Assembly: GCF_900101885.1 (NCBI RefSeq)
Contig: NZ_FNAN01000002.1
Coordinates: 434,001 to 498,000 of the forward strand
Length of the DNA stretch: 64,000 nt
Reading direction: 5' to 3'
From: Dyadobacter soli
Lineage (GTDB): Bacteria > Bacteroidota > Bacteroidia > Cytophagales > Spirosomataceae
Both the position numbers and the translations under genes were made by a program. The notes under the pieces were generated by a model. It searched no databases, was not told the DNA's origin, and saw nothing but the letters and a program-made list of their open reading frames with translations. Position 1 is the first letter of the stretch, and each line of letters begins with the position of its first letter. Positions 16,121-25,179 of the stretch are shown in pieces.

Positions 16121-17311
16121 ATGAGTCAGATTCTTGTCATCGGCGCATTTGACCGGTTTAACTACGGAGACCTTCTTTTTCCCATTATTATCGAGAAAGA
16201 GCTGGGCACCTATCCGCACCGTAATACATTGAACTATTATGGTATTGTTAACAGCGACCTCAGCGCCCTCGGAGGCAAGCCCACACACAACATTCTTGAT
16301 TTTTACCAGAACTGCAACCATGGCAGCGATAAGGTAAGTGTGATCATAGCCGGCGGAGAGGCAATCGATGCGACCTGGACCTCGCTGCTTGCAGCACTTA
16401 ATCCTTCCTTCCAATTGTTCTGCCGGGTAGTCAACAAGTTCAACCTTCCGATCGATTCGGACTGGGTAGCCCGGAAAATGCTGAAAGGGGAAACCAACCT
16501 GCCTTTCACCTTTTCGAAGGACAATTTCAAGAATGTGAAGACGGTCATTTTTAATTCCCTGGGAGGTTCCAAAATCAGCGCCAAAGCTCCTAAAAAAGAG
16601 AAAGAACTCTCAACCACCCTCGAGCAGGTCGATTACCTGGCCGTACGCGACAAAGTGACGACCAAAAACCTGATGGCCAAAGGGATCGTCGCCAAGCTCG
16701 TGCCGGATTCGGCGATTCTTATGTCGAAGTTTTTCCCGGTGGAAGAACTGGCATTGGCTGTTTCGTCGGAAATATCGGAGTATGTCCGTGATAATGCCGG
16801 GGAATATCTGTTTTTCCAGATCAACTGGAGCCGCGGCAAAGGCCATGAAGCGGAGATCGCCGCCAACCTCGACCGCATTGCAAAAGAAACCGGAACGAAA
16901 ATATGCTTCTGCCCTATCGGCACGGCGCTTAACCATGACGACCAGATTGCCCTGGGCAATATCCGGCCGCTTATGAAAGAAAAGAGCGTGTTATTCAGCG
17001 ATGTAAATATCTGGAACATTATGTACCTCATCGCCAACAGTAAAGCTTACATGGGAACGAGCTTGCACGGCGCTATTACAGCCATGAGCTTTGCACGTCC
17101 GTACATTGGTTTGTCTGTATTAAAACTAAACAGCTACCTAGACTCGTGGGGTGTGGAGCCTATGAACCGGGTGGTGCAGATCAACGAAATGGTAGACCAA
17201 TTCAAGCTGGCCATTCAGGTAAGCCCTGAAAAACTCGCGGAATCACGCGCTCTTCAGATGCGCGAAGTAGAAAAATCATTTGAACGCATGGTGCAGGTGC
17301 TTAACAACTAA
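16121..17311 (+). CDS. Polysaccharide pyruvyl transferase family protein
   Basis: This 396-residue protein has the PF04230-type pattern. It shows the N-terminal GAFDRFNYGDLLFPIIIEKE (about 6-25), the middle block DYLAVRDKVTTKNLMAKGI and the C-terminal YMGTSLHGAITAMSFARP (about 308-325), whose SLHG is the family signature. Members transfer pyruvate from phosphoenolpyruvate onto hexose hydroxyls to give ketals, or act as related transferases. This predicts that the EPS carries pyruvate, which adds negative charge. There is no signal peptide, so it acts in the cytoplasm on the lipid-linked repeat. Neighbours are the flippase and the polymerase. Confidence 0.88.
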   Translation: MSQILVIGAFDRFNYGDLLFPIIIEKELGTYPHRNTLNYYGIVNSDLSALGGKPTHNILDFYQNCNHGSDKVSVIIAGGEAIDATWTSLLAALNPSFQLFCRVVNKFNLPIDSDWVARKMLKGETNLPFTFSKDNFKNVKTVIFNSLGGSKISAKAPKKEKELSTTLEQVDYLAVRDKVTTKNLMAKGIVAKLVPDSAILMSKFFPVEELALAVSSEISEYVRDNAGEYLFFQINWSRGKGHEAEIAANLDRIAKETGTKICFCPIGTALNHDDQIALGNIRPLMKEKSVLFSDVNIWNIMYLIANSKAYMGTSLHGAITAMSFARPYIGLSVLKLNSYLDSWGVEPMNRVVQINEMVDQFKLAIQVSPEKLAESRALQMREVEKSFERMVQVLNN

Positions 17312-17341
17312 GCCACCCGCCCTGCCTGACAAGTTTTCGTT

Positions 17342-18736
17342 ATGATCAGCTTCATTTTTCTTTTCATATTCATCGCCACGGCCGTTGTATCCTACTATCG
17401 GATACAAACCGGCTTTGCGTTGGTGGTAGCCTTCCGGCTATTGATCCCTCCGGTTGTGAGAATAGATCTGAAAGTGGCCGAGATAAGCCTGAACTCCTGC
17501 TTCATTCTGATGATCATCGGGATTACTATCCTGAATTTTATCACAAAAAAATTAAAGGTACCCCCATTCACCCGGTCAACCTTGAAGCCTCTCGCCCTTT
17601 TTCTGGGCGCCTCGCTGGTGCTGACATTTCTGGGCGGGAAGCTGACTGCCGTGCAGAGCATCAGCAGTCTGATGCAGTTCATCTACACCGAAGTTACCCT
17701 CGGCGTTATCGGCTGGATCATCTATAACCAAGAAGAGGACATCCGCCAGTTCGTCAAAATCATAGGATACAGCGTGGTCCTCATGGGCGTGTACGGGTTG
17801 TTTTGCTATGTTACCCTTACCAACCCCTACGTGAGCCTGATGAACCTGATCTATTCTCCGAAAATGAATGCATTGGGCTTCATGGAAGAGCAACGGGCAG
17901 GTATCGCCGGGAGGATCCAGGGCACAATGCTGCACCCGCTGATCTGGGGAGGGGCCTGTATGCTGCTATTCTACTTCATTACCCTGTCCAGCCGCCGGGC
18001 GTCGGTTTACTACACCATTTCGCTGCTGGCCCTGCTTTTCCTCAACGTGGTATTCAGCGGAAGCCGTGCGGCATTGCTTGCATTGCTATTCGGTATCGGA
18101 TACTATTTCATGGCAAGCAATGTAAGATTGAAATTGCGCCTGGTTGCCTATGGATTGGGCATTTTCACTTTCGTGGCCGGACTGATTTACCTGGTTCCTT
18201 CATTCAGCAAGTATCAGTCTTTCTTTGAGAGTACGGTTTATTTCTGGGACGATACCTATCAGAAAACGGGTGCGGTAAAAGGGTCTACTGTCGACTTGCG
18301 CGTCAATCAGCTCCACGGCTCGTTTGACATGATCGAATCGTCGCCGATGTTCGGTCTCGGGCAGGGATACACCGCTTATTACAGTTCGAAATATGGTATA
18401 CACCCTGTGCTTGCCGGGTTCGAAAGTGTGGTTTTCATGTCGCTCGTCGAGACGGGCATTGTTGGACTGATCCTTTGGATTGCGCTGTTCATCGGCTTGT
18501 TCAGGGTCGCGCACGAACTGTCGCGCAGGGCCGGAAAATCGCTCTCGCTTGAAACGGCGCTGCTCAGTACATTCCTGGCGTCCTATTGTATTTTCATCGT
18601 CTTTACCGGTATTCAATCGACATTTTACCTGTTCCTCATATTGTTCCTGGTACAGGTAAAAAATATCAGAATCAAGCTACCCGCCCGAAAAGCGCCGAAG
18701 CCTGCATTGGCCCAGGTGCCATTTGCGGTCAGGTAA
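17342..18736 (+). CDS. O-antigen ligase/polymerase-like membrane protein (Wzy candidate)
   Basis: This 464-residue membrane protein has about 10-12 helices and a large periplasmic loop at about residues 280-360 (SFSKYQSFFESTVYFWDD to GQGYTAYYS). The segment FSGSRAALLALLFGIGYY (about 238-255) matches the conserved core of the O-antigen ligase/Wzy family. In this locus the natural role is polymerising flipped repeat units at the outer face of the inner membrane. A ligase function cannot be excluded from sequence. It starts 30 bases after the pyruvyl transferase and is followed 21 bases later by a glycosyltransferase. Confidence 0.85.
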   Translation: MISFIFLFIFIATAVVSYYRIQTGFALVVAFRLLIPPVVRIDLKVAEISLNSCFILMIIGITILNFITKKLKVPPFTRSTLKPLALFLGASLVLTFLGGKLTAVQSISSLMQFIYTEVTLGVIGWIIYNQEEDIRQFVKIIGYSVVLMGVYGLFCYVTLTNPYVSLMNLIYSPKMNALGFMEEQRAGIAGRIQGTMLHPLIWGGACMLLFYFITLSSRRASVYYTISLLALLFLNVVFSGSRAALLALLFGIGYYFMASNVRLKLRLVAYGLGIFTFVAGLIYLVPSFSKYQSFFESTVYFWDDTYQKTGAVKGSTVDLRVNQLHGSFDMIESSPMFGLGQGYTAYYSSKYGIHPVLAGFESVVFMSLVETGIVGLILWIALFIGLFRVAHELSRRAGKSLSLETALLSTFLASYCIFIVFTGIQSTFYLFLILFLVQVKNIRIKLPARKAPKPALAQVPFAVR

Positions 18737-18746
18737 TGCCAACAAA

Positions 18747-18756
18747 ACTCAACGTC
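18747..18756 (+). promoter_or_regulatory. ACTCAACGTC box, copy 7 (before GT2 gene)
   Basis: ACTCAACGTC, one base before the GTG start at 18758. Its position supports the GTG. Confidence 0.55.
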
Positions 18757-18757
18757 A

Positions 18758-19681
18758 GTGAAAAACACCACAGCAATCGTCATTTTGAATTACAAAAACT
18801 ATCAGGATACGATCAATTGCATCAAAAGTATCCTCGATAGCAATAGCCGCGATTATTTCATCATCGTGGTCGATAACGCCAGCAACAACGGTTCGCTCGG
18901 AGAAATCGAAAAGCAACTCGCTCCGGTAACGCAGGTTCGTCACTGGGCCGGCCAAACGGATTTCTCGCAGGGCGTTCTTCTGGTAGACAACAAAAACAAT
19001 TCTGGATACGCGGCGGGCAACAATGTAGGCCTCAGGATCGGGTACCAGCTCGGTGCAACCCACCTGATGGTGCTCAACAATGATACGCTGTTCACGGACG
19101 ATGCCCTCGATAAGCTCAAAGCCGTCGTGACCGGTGCCGATGACATTATCTGCACGGGCCCGTTGCTGCTGAAAGGCGATGGCGGGATCGATTACAACTG
19201 TGCAAAGCGCCGGCCCCGGCCACTCGATTTTTTCCGGTTTTCCTATTTCGGCAAATGGCTGAAAACAGAAGAATGGCGGAAGGAATACTATTACATGATC
19301 AAGTATCCCACGCTTAATCAGGTAACCGATGTAGATATTATCTCGGGTTCCTGCATGCTGTTCGATGCGCAGAAATTCGCGGAGATCGGATTCTTCGACG
19401 AGCATACCTTTCTGTATTACGAGGAGGCGATCATTCATGAGAAAGCCAGAAAAAAAGGCTGGAAGATGGTGCTCGTACCGCAGGCAAAAGTCGTGCACCT
19501 GGGGGCACAATCCACCACCGGGCACAGTACCTCGCTATTCATGCTCAACTGCGAATACAACAGCCTGAAATATTACCTGAAATCACATCGGGGCTTTTCC
19601 AATGTGATGGTGGGATTGCTCAGCAGCGGAAGCTGGTGGTTTATCAATATGTATACCGCAAAACGGAAACTGAAATTTTAA
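18758..19681 (+). CDS. Glycosyltransferase family 2 (rhamnosyltransferase-like)
   Basis: This 307-residue GT-A fold enzyme has the nucleotide-sugar binding start AIVILNYKNYQDT (about 6-18), VVDNASNNGS (about 39-48), GYAAGNNVGLR (about 81-91) and the DxD-like LNNDT (about 105-109). An acceptor-side block follows, FFDEHTFLYYEEAI (about 213-226). This arrangement is common in WbbL-type rhamnosyltransferases, which fits the dTDP-rhamnose genes downstream, but donor identity is inferred. The start is GTG, marked by the ACTCAACGTC box. The next gene begins 2 bases after its stop, so translation is probably coupled. Confidence 0.9.
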   Translation: MKNTTAIVILNYKNYQDTINCIKSILDSNSRDYFIIVVDNASNNGSLGEIEKQLAPVTQVRHWAGQTDFSQGVLLVDNKNNSGYAAGNNVGLRIGYQLGATHLMVLNNDTLFTDDALDKLKAVVTGADDIICTGPLLLKGDGGIDYNCAKRRPRPLDFFRFSYFGKWLKTEEWRKEYYYMIKYPTLNQVTDVDIISGSCMLFDAQKFAEIGFFDEHTFLYYEEAIIHEKARKKGWKMVLVPQAKVVHLGAQSTTGHSTSLFMLNCEYNSLKYYLKSHRGFSNVMVGLLSSGSWWFINMYTAKRKLKF

Positions 19682-19683
19682 CG

Positions 19684-20868
19684 ATGGCCCACACAGAAAA
19701 GAAGAACTTCCTCTTTGACCTGACGGCCTCGCAACCTAACGAAAGCGGAGCATACCACGGCGGAGGAAAATACGCCAAAAAGATCTATTTCGAGTTTATA
19801 GAAAACTTTGACACCAGTCGCTGGGCGATATGGGCATTGTTCGATTCCTCGAAACCGCTCGACGCTGAAATCAGCGAAAAGTCGAAAACAGCCGCTGTGA
19901 CGCTCATCGACGTAGCCAACCGCAACCTTCCGGAGGTGGTGAATGAGTTATCGATCCACCGGTTTTATTCGGCATTGCCGCTGGGTACCATTTCGTATGG
20001 CTTCAACTCGCTCATGAATTCTGCGTGTGAGATTTACGGCACGATACACGGCTTGCGCACACTGGAAACAAAAATCCCGTTCGACGCGCTCCGGTATGAA
20101 ACCGGGATGAAAGGCAAGGCCGGCCTGCTTGCACGCAAGTTTTTGGAAAAGAAGCTTTACAACCGTGATCTGGAACGCTATGGCTCGCTATTGAAGAATA
20201 CCAATGTGCTGGCCGTTTCCAACCATACAAAGTATTCCATTCTGTCGCATTTTCCGGCTGTTAGGGAAGTACCGCGGGTGTTTTACAGCCCCGACGTAAC
20301 CGAGTTCGAAAACCGGGACGAGGACGATTCGAAAGGCTTTGCACTTTCGGGCTACTTCCTGCTGATCAGCGGCAACCGCTGGCTGAAAAACAACCTTAGA
20401 AGTGCCGTAGCGCTGGACCAGCTGTTTTCAGAGCAACCCGCATTGCGCCATCAGGTGGTTGTGACCGGTGTAAGCCAGCCCGAAATATTTCTGAGCAGGA
20501 TAAAGAACAAAGACAGATTCATTTTTTACAAATACGTCAGCGAAGGATTCTTGCAGACGCTTTACAAAAATGCATTTGCCTTCCTGTACATGACCCTCAA
20601 CGAAGGGTTCGGGTACCCTCCCCTGGAAGCGATGAAAGCAGGCACACCCGTTATTACAAGCCCGTTTACATCCATTATGGAAATATGCGGCGACAGCGTG
20701 TTGTACAGCGACCCCTATTCGATTGCGGAGATCAAAAACAGGATCCTGCAAATTACCGATCCCGATTCCCACCGGAATTTTACGATCGCGGGTAAAAACA
20801 GGTACGAAAAAATCAAAGAACGGCAGGATAAGGACCTGAAAGAGATGGTCACCTATCTTTTGGCATAG
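19684..20868 (+). CDS. Glycosyltransferase family 4 (group 1)
   Basis: This 394-residue GT-B fold enzyme begins MAHTEKKNFLFDLTASQ. It has a glycine-rich N-terminal site (YHGGGKYAKKIYFE, about 23-36). The C-terminal GT1/GT4 domain includes FLLISGNRWLKNN and the donor-binding motif NEGFGYPPLEAMKAGTPV (about 307-324), with the family's E-x7-E spacing. It would add one sugar of the EPS repeat in the cytoplasm. ATG 19684 is chosen over an upstream in-frame start at 19636 because it falls directly after the stop of the GT2 gene. No box precedes it. Confidence 0.88.
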   Translation: MAHTEKKNFLFDLTASQPNESGAYHGGGKYAKKIYFEFIENFDTSRWAIWALFDSSKPLDAEISEKSKTAAVTLIDVANRNLPEVVNELSIHRFYSALPLGTISYGFNSLMNSACEIYGTIHGLRTLETKIPFDALRYETGMKGKAGLLARKFLEKKLYNRDLERYGSLLKNTNVLAVSNHTKYSILSHFPAVREVPRVFYSPDVTEFENRDEDDSKGFALSGYFLLISGNRWLKNNLRSAVALDQLFSEQPALRHQVVVTGVSQPEIFLSRIKNKDRFIFYKYVSEGFLQTLYKNAFAFLYMTLNEGFGYPPLEAMKAGTPVITSPFTSIMEICGDSVLYSDPYSIAEIKNRILQITDPDSHRNFTIAGKNRYEKIKERQDKDLKEMVTYLLA

Positions 20869-20906
20869 TTTGTTGGAAACCGGGCAGACAACAACCTACT
20901 AAAAAC

Positions 20907-22490
20907 ATGAGACAAATTGCAAACATCAAAATCCTCTTACTGGCGCTGGTCCTTCCGGCGGCAGGCTTCTGCATGCAGGAGCACGGGGGACCTTCTTTGC
21001 AAAAGCCCGGTAAAAATGACCTCGCCCCGTTCCTCTCGGACCGGTATGTCGTTTTGCGTAAAAATCCGCAAGGAAAGCTGGATTCGATCCCCGTTTACAT
21101 CTCACGGGCTGCCGACGAAGGCCCGCAGCGAGAATGGGGTAAGCAAAAAGGTAAAAGATTTCATTATGTCAATCTGACGATCGCCCCGAATCAGGCGGCT
21201 GACCTTCAAATCTATAAAATAGGTTCAAAGGCAGGCAAAGCTGCCGTGAGACCGACGCGCCTGGGTTATCGGGCGCAGGTTGCAGCAAATGCCGGCCAGA
21301 ATGCAAAGGCCACACTGCGCATGACGAAGGCATCGAAAGTTTCAGTGGAATTCAACGACGATCCCCGGAACATCGACCCGCTGCTGATTTTTGCCAATAA
21401 TCCGGAAAAGCAGAACCTGGTTCCGGACCTGAAAGACGCTTCCGTGCTGGTGGTGCGGGATTCTGCATCGTTGAAGAACATCCCGCCGGACAAGAAGACC
21501 ATTTGTTTCAGAGCGGGCCTGACCACCATTGGCCGCTGGACCGTACCCAGACACGTAACGCAAATCTACATTCCCGAGAATGCTATCGTGCGGGGTTATA
21601 TCGAATGCAACCGCAACGGCAATGCACCTGCGATCACCGTGAACGGGCGGGGTATACTGACCAACCTCGGATGGCCCTACCACTACCCTTCCACGAACGA
21701 TATCAACCCTTACGAGCATAACAGCAACTGGTACAAGGCGCTATTCGTTTACGGGGGCAGCGGTCACCTGATCGAAGGCATTACCATTACGGACGCAACG
21801 GCTTTTGTACTTCTTTTGAATGCCAGCAATTCGCGGATATCCAACGTGAAGATCAACGGCTTCCGCTTCAACAACGACGCCGTCACGGTAATGGGCAGGA
21901 ACATCGCTATTACCGACTGCTTTCTGCGCGTGAACGACGATGCGATCGTCCCCAACGTGAAAGACAGCCTCAACGTTTCGGAATGTGTATTCTGGCAATT
22001 GCAGGCCGGAAGTATCTTCCAGTTCGGCTGGACGCCGCATTCCCTCAAAAATGTAAAAATATCGAACTGCGATGTCCTGCACGCCGAATGGGAATATACC
22101 AACGAGAACAGCGGGTTCATCAACGCCATGGGGATGATGAAAAACAATGATGATGCCGTCGTCGAAGACGTTTCGGTACGCAACATCTATTTCGACACCC
22201 CGGTAACGCGTTTCCTGGATGTGCAGAATACCCGGAAGAGCAAAAGGAACGAGGCCCATATAGGACGTGGGAAGCCGTGGATTTACAAGAACTGTACGTT
22301 CGATAATATCCATTTCAACGAGCCCTTCGACCGGCAAAAAACATTGGTCTATTTTTCGGGCTTCTCAGACCAGTTTCCATCTGAAAGTCTTTCATTCACC
22401 AACTTCCATTTTCAGGGCCGGAAGCTAAACGACAGCCAGTTACAGCATATCATCAACGCGAAAAATTTGAAAAACCTGAAAATCCGGTAA
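20907..22490 (+). CDS. Secreted right-handed beta-helix glycosidase-like protein (GH28/GH49 clan resemblance)
   Basis: This 527-residue protein has a signal peptide (about 1-22). An N-terminal beta-sandwich-like region (to about 160) is followed by a beta-helix (about 190-510) with repeated short strands. The block NNDAVTV (about 315-321) lies 20 residues before NDDAIV (about 334-339). Three Asp so spaced resemble the catalytic triad of clan GH-N (polygalacturonases GH28; dextranases GH49). It probably cuts a polysaccharide in the periplasm or outside. Its place among EPS glycosyltransferases suggests that it trims or releases the cluster's own polymer, as depolymerases in other EPS loci do. 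The exact family is uncertain, and a lyase is not excluded. Confidence 0.65.
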   Translation: MRQIANIKILLLALVLPAAGFCMQEHGGPSLQKPGKNDLAPFLSDRYVVLRKNPQGKLDSIPVYISRAADEGPQREWGKQKGKRFHYVNLTIAPNQAADLQIYKIGSKAGKAAVRPTRLGYRAQVAANAGQNAKATLRMTKASKVSVEFNDDPRNIDPLLIFANNPEKQNLVPDLKDASVLVVRDSASLKNIPPDKKTICFRAGLTTIGRWTVPRHVTQIYIPENAIVRGYIECNRNGNAPAITVNGRGILTNLGWPYHYPSTNDINPYEHNSNWYKALFVYGGSGHLIEGITITDATAFVLLLNASNSRISNVKINGFRFNNDAVTVMGRNIAITDCFLRVNDDAIVPNVKDSLNVSECVFWQLQAGSIFQFGWTPHSLKNVKISNCDVLHAEWEYTNENSGFINAMGMMKNNDDAVVEDVSVRNIYFDTPVTRFLDVQNTRKSKRNEAHIGRGKPWIYKNCTFDNIHFNEPFDRQKTLVYFSGFSDQFPSESLSFTNFHFQGRKLNDSQLQHIINAKNLKNLKIR

Positions 22491-22515
22491 CGGTACCAGG
22501 GCCAGCATCAGTACT

Positions 22516-22525
22516 CCTCAACGTT
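22516..22525 (+). promoter_or_regulatory. CCTCAACGTT box, copy 8 (before acyltransferase 1)
   Basis: CCTCAACGTT (one mismatch to ACTCAACGTT), 13 bases before the ATG at 22539. Confidence 0.5.
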
Positions 22526-22538
22526 AACAAAGAATAGT

Positions 22539-23171
22539 ATGAAAGTCATATTTAAACTCACCTCCTACGGGATCGACTTTTTCATCAAGGCATTAAACAA
22601 GTCGCTGTCGTACATCTACAAGCCGCGGTTCGGCCGCTGCGGTAGCAATGTCAAATTTTATCCGCTGTCCTCGGACTTCGTCTACCAGAATATCTTCATC
22701 GGGGATGACGTCCATATCAATGAAAGGGCGAGCTTCAAACTATACATTGCCAAGCTCTATATCGGCAATAAGGTTCTTTTCGGACCTAACGTAACCATTC
22801 GCGGAGGTGGCCACCCCTATTATCACATAGGACGGTTTATTTTCGATGTAGGCGAAAACGAAAAAAGACCCGACGACGATAAGGACGTCCGCATCGAGGA
22901 CGATGTCTGGGTCGGGACCAATGTAACTATCCTGAAAGGCGTGACCATCGGGCGGGGAAGTATTGTTGCGGCAGGAGCCGTCGTAACCAAAAGCATGCCG
23001 CCCTACACGATCATAGGCGGGGTGCCAGCCCGTAGAATCGGTAACAGGTTCAAATCGGTCGACGATGTGATCGACCACGAAGCCGCGCTGTATGCACCCG
23101 GCAACCGGACCAGGCTGGATGTGCTCAACGAAGCATTTGGAATCGCACCGGTATCACTGGCATCACACTGA
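22539..23171 (+). CDS. Left-handed beta-helix acyltransferase 1 (sugar O-acetyltransferase type)
   Basis: This 210-residue protein contains hexapeptide-repeat sequence at about 50-170. It includes LYIGNKVLFGPNVTI, the loop GGGHPYY carrying the likely catalytic His, and IEDDVWVGTNVTILKGVTIG followed by GAVVTKSMPPYTIIGGVPA. This is the trimeric WcaF/LacA-like O-acetyltransferase pattern, using acetyl-CoA in the cytoplasm. It predicts acetylation of an EPS sugar. A second member of the family is encoded at 24478. A divergent short beta-helix with an insert (residues 95-120, FIFDVGENEKRPDDDKD) separates it from simple maltose acetyltransferases. Confidence 0.85.
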   Translation: MKVIFKLTSYGIDFFIKALNKSLSYIYKPRFGRCGSNVKFYPLSSDFVYQNIFIGDDVHINERASFKLYIAKLYIGNKVLFGPNVTIRGGGHPYYHIGRFIFDVGENEKRPDDDKDVRIEDDVWVGTNVTILKGVTIGRGSIVAAGAVVTKSMPPYTIIGGVPARRIGNRFKSVDDVIDHEAALYAPGNRTRLDVLNEAFGIAPVSLASH

Positions 23172-23201
23172 CCTCATTAAAAGCTTTCAAGATCTTATCC
23201 A

Positions 23202-24473
23202 ATGAAAATCGTACTAGTAAATTATCGGTATTTCGTTTCCGGTGGGCCCGAACGTTATATGTTCAACATTACGGACCTGCTGACCAAAAACGGCCATGAA
23301 GTGATCCCGTTCAGCGTGAAGCACAACAAGAACACGCCTACCCCTTACGAGGAGTATTTCCTCGACCCGATCGGGACAGGAAACGAGATTTACGGACATG
23401 AATATAAAAAGGACTTCCGCACGGTTGCGAAAGTTACCTCCCGCATGATTTACTCCTTCGAAGCGAAAAGGAAGATGACGCGGCTGCTCAAAGAGGTAAA
23501 GCCGGACCTGGTTTATGTGCTGCAATTCCAGAACAAGATCTCATGCAGCGTCATCGACGCAGCCTATGACCTGAAAATACCTGTTATACAGCGTATCTCG
23601 GATTTTGCGCACATATGCGTCGACAATATTTTCTACGACTACCAGAAACAAAAGATCTGTGAGAAATGCCTCCACGGTTCGAAATGGAATGCGGTTGCCA
23701 ACAAGTGTTCGAGCAATTCCTACCCCAACTCGATCCTGAAAGCACTTGCCCTCAAAGTACAGGATTTCAGAAAAACCAGGGATAAAATCACTTCGTTTAT
23801 CATACCTGCCAATTTCACGGTCTCCAAGTTTGTCGACTTCGGCGTACCCGCAGAAAAAATTACCCACATCCCGACGTTTTTCAATATGAAAAAGGATGCG
23901 GCGCAAAATGTGACTTATGAGGATTACTTCCTGTACGTAGGCCGCGTGGACCCGGACAAGGGCTTGCTGACGCTGGTTAAGGCATTTGAAAATACGCCCT
24001 ACAAGCTTACCATCGTAGGTTCCTCGACGGACGGTTACGACGACTTCCTGAAAGATTATCTGAAAGACAAGAAGCACAATATCACTTTCACCGGCAAACT
24101 GGATTTCCCGGCCATTTCGAAATACCTCCAAAACTGCCTCTGCACGCTTTGCCCGTCGGAATGGTACGACAACCTGCCCAATGCCGTACTCGAAAGTTAC
24201 GCATTCAAAAAAGCGGTTATCGCGTCCGATCTGGGGAGTCTGAAAGACCTTATCGTGTCCAACGAAACCGGTATCCATTTTACGCCGGGGGATGTCGAGG
24301 CACTCAGGAAATCGATTCAATACATGATCAATAACCGCGATCAAGCTATTCGAATGGGTGAAACGGCGTACAATACGCTTGTCTCCGATTACTCGTCGCA
24401 GCTGCATTACAACCGTCTGATCGAAGCGTTCGAGCAGGTGGTGTACGGAAAAAGTCTGACCGCAAACGTGTAA
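23202..24473 (+). CDS. Glycosyltransferase family 4 with Cys-rich insert
   Basis: This 423-residue GT-B enzyme begins MKIVLVNYRYFVSGGPERYM, the N-terminal pattern of EPS GT4 enzymes. A central insert contains several cysteines (FAHICVDNIF, KICEKCLHGS, NKCSSNS at about 138-172), arranged like a metal-binding knuckle seen in some GT4 proteins. The C-terminal donor domain has YVGRVDPDKGL (about 245-255) and PSEWYDNLPNAVLESYA (about 317-333). It adds one repeat-unit sugar in the cytoplasm. It follows acyltransferase 1 by 30 bases and is 4 bases from acyltransferase 2, so it is an operon member. Confidence 0.9.
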   Translation: MKIVLVNYRYFVSGGPERYMFNITDLLTKNGHEVIPFSVKHNKNTPTPYEEYFLDPIGTGNEIYGHEYKKDFRTVAKVTSRMIYSFEAKRKMTRLLKEVKPDLVYVLQFQNKISCSVIDAAYDLKIPVIQRISDFAHICVDNIFYDYQKQKICEKCLHGSKWNAVANKCSSNSYPNSILKALALKVQDFRKTRDKITSFIIPANFTVSKFVDFGVPAEKITHIPTFFNMKKDAAQNVTYEDYFLYVGRVDPDKGLLTLVKAFENTPYKLTIVGSSTDGYDDFLKDYLKDKKHNITFTGKLDFPAISKYLQNCLCTLCPSEWYDNLPNAVLESYAFKKAVIASDLGSLKDLIVSNETGIHFTPGDVEALRKSIQYMINNRDQAIRMGETAYNTLVSDYSSQLHYNRLIEAFEQVVYGKSLTANV

Positions 24474-24477
24474 ATGC

Positions 24478-25179
24478 ATGGTAGTCGAAAAGATCATACG
24501 TATTCTCAAAAAAGACCCGAACTATAAGTTTTCGTCCGAGCTTTCGCTTTACGACACGTCTGCGGTTCTCATCCACCGGGCATCTCAGATAGCCAGGGGA
24601 CTACTTTTGAAACCTTTTGTAAAATCGACAGGGCTCATATTCGTAGGTACGCGCGTGAAGCTCCGGCATAAGAACAACATACGCCTGGGCAAGAATGCGA
24701 TCATAGAGGACAATGTCCATATCAACGCGTTCTCCAAGAACGGTTTCCGCACGGGCGATAATGTCTCGATCGCACGCGACTCGATCGTCGTGTGCTCGGG
24801 CGTGATCCGTCACAAAGGCGTGGGTGTATCGATCGGCAACAACACCGGGATTAATGCAAGGGCATACCTGGGTGGCCAGGGAGGAATCGAGATCGGCGAC
24901 TCGGTGATCATCGGCCCGGATGTCAAGATTTTTTCAGAAAACCACATTTTCGATTCCCTGCACATTCCCATTAAAGATCAGGGAGAATCCAGAAAAGGGG
25001 TCAAAATAAACAACAACTGCTGGATAGGCGCCGGCGCGATCATCCTGGACGGCGTTGAAATCGGCGAAGGTTGTGTAGTAGCAGCAGGATCCGTAGTCAC
25101 GAAATCTTTCCCCCGGAACTCGGTCATAGGAGGCATACCGGCGAAAACCATTAAAATGAGAGACCATGCGCAAAATTAA
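24478..25179 (+). CDS. Left-handed beta-helix acyltransferase 2
   Basis: This 233-residue protein has an N-terminal helical extension (about 1-50). Hexapeptide repeats follow (about 55-220), including RLGKNAIIEDNVHINAF, IGNNTGINARAYLG, IFSENHIFDS and NNCWIGAGAIILDGVEIGEG, with GSVVTKSFPRNSVIGGIPA at the end. The His in SENHIF is the likely catalytic residue. The predicted activity is acetyl-CoA-dependent O-acetylation of an EPS sugar or precursor. It starts 4 bases after the preceding GT4 gene and overlaps the next gene's start by 14 bases, so translation is coupled. Its acceptor cannot be inferred. Confidence 0.87.
   Translation: MVVEKIIRILKKDPNYKFSSELSLYDTSAVLIHRASQIARGLLLKPFVKSTGLIFVGTRVKLRHKNNIRLGKNAIIEDNVHINAFSKNGFRTGDNVSIARDSIVVCSGVIRHKGVGVSIGNNTGINARAYLGGQGGIEIGDSVIIGPDVKIFSENHIFDSLHIPIKDQGESRKGVKINNNCWIGAGAIILDGVEIGEGCVVAAGSVVTKSFPRNSVIGGIPAKTIKMRDHAQN

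Noticed and set aside
21969..21979. CCTCAACGTTT resembling the EPS box
   Set aside because: It lies deep inside the beta-helix hydrolase coding sequence with no start codon nearby, so it is taken as chance and left out of the box list.
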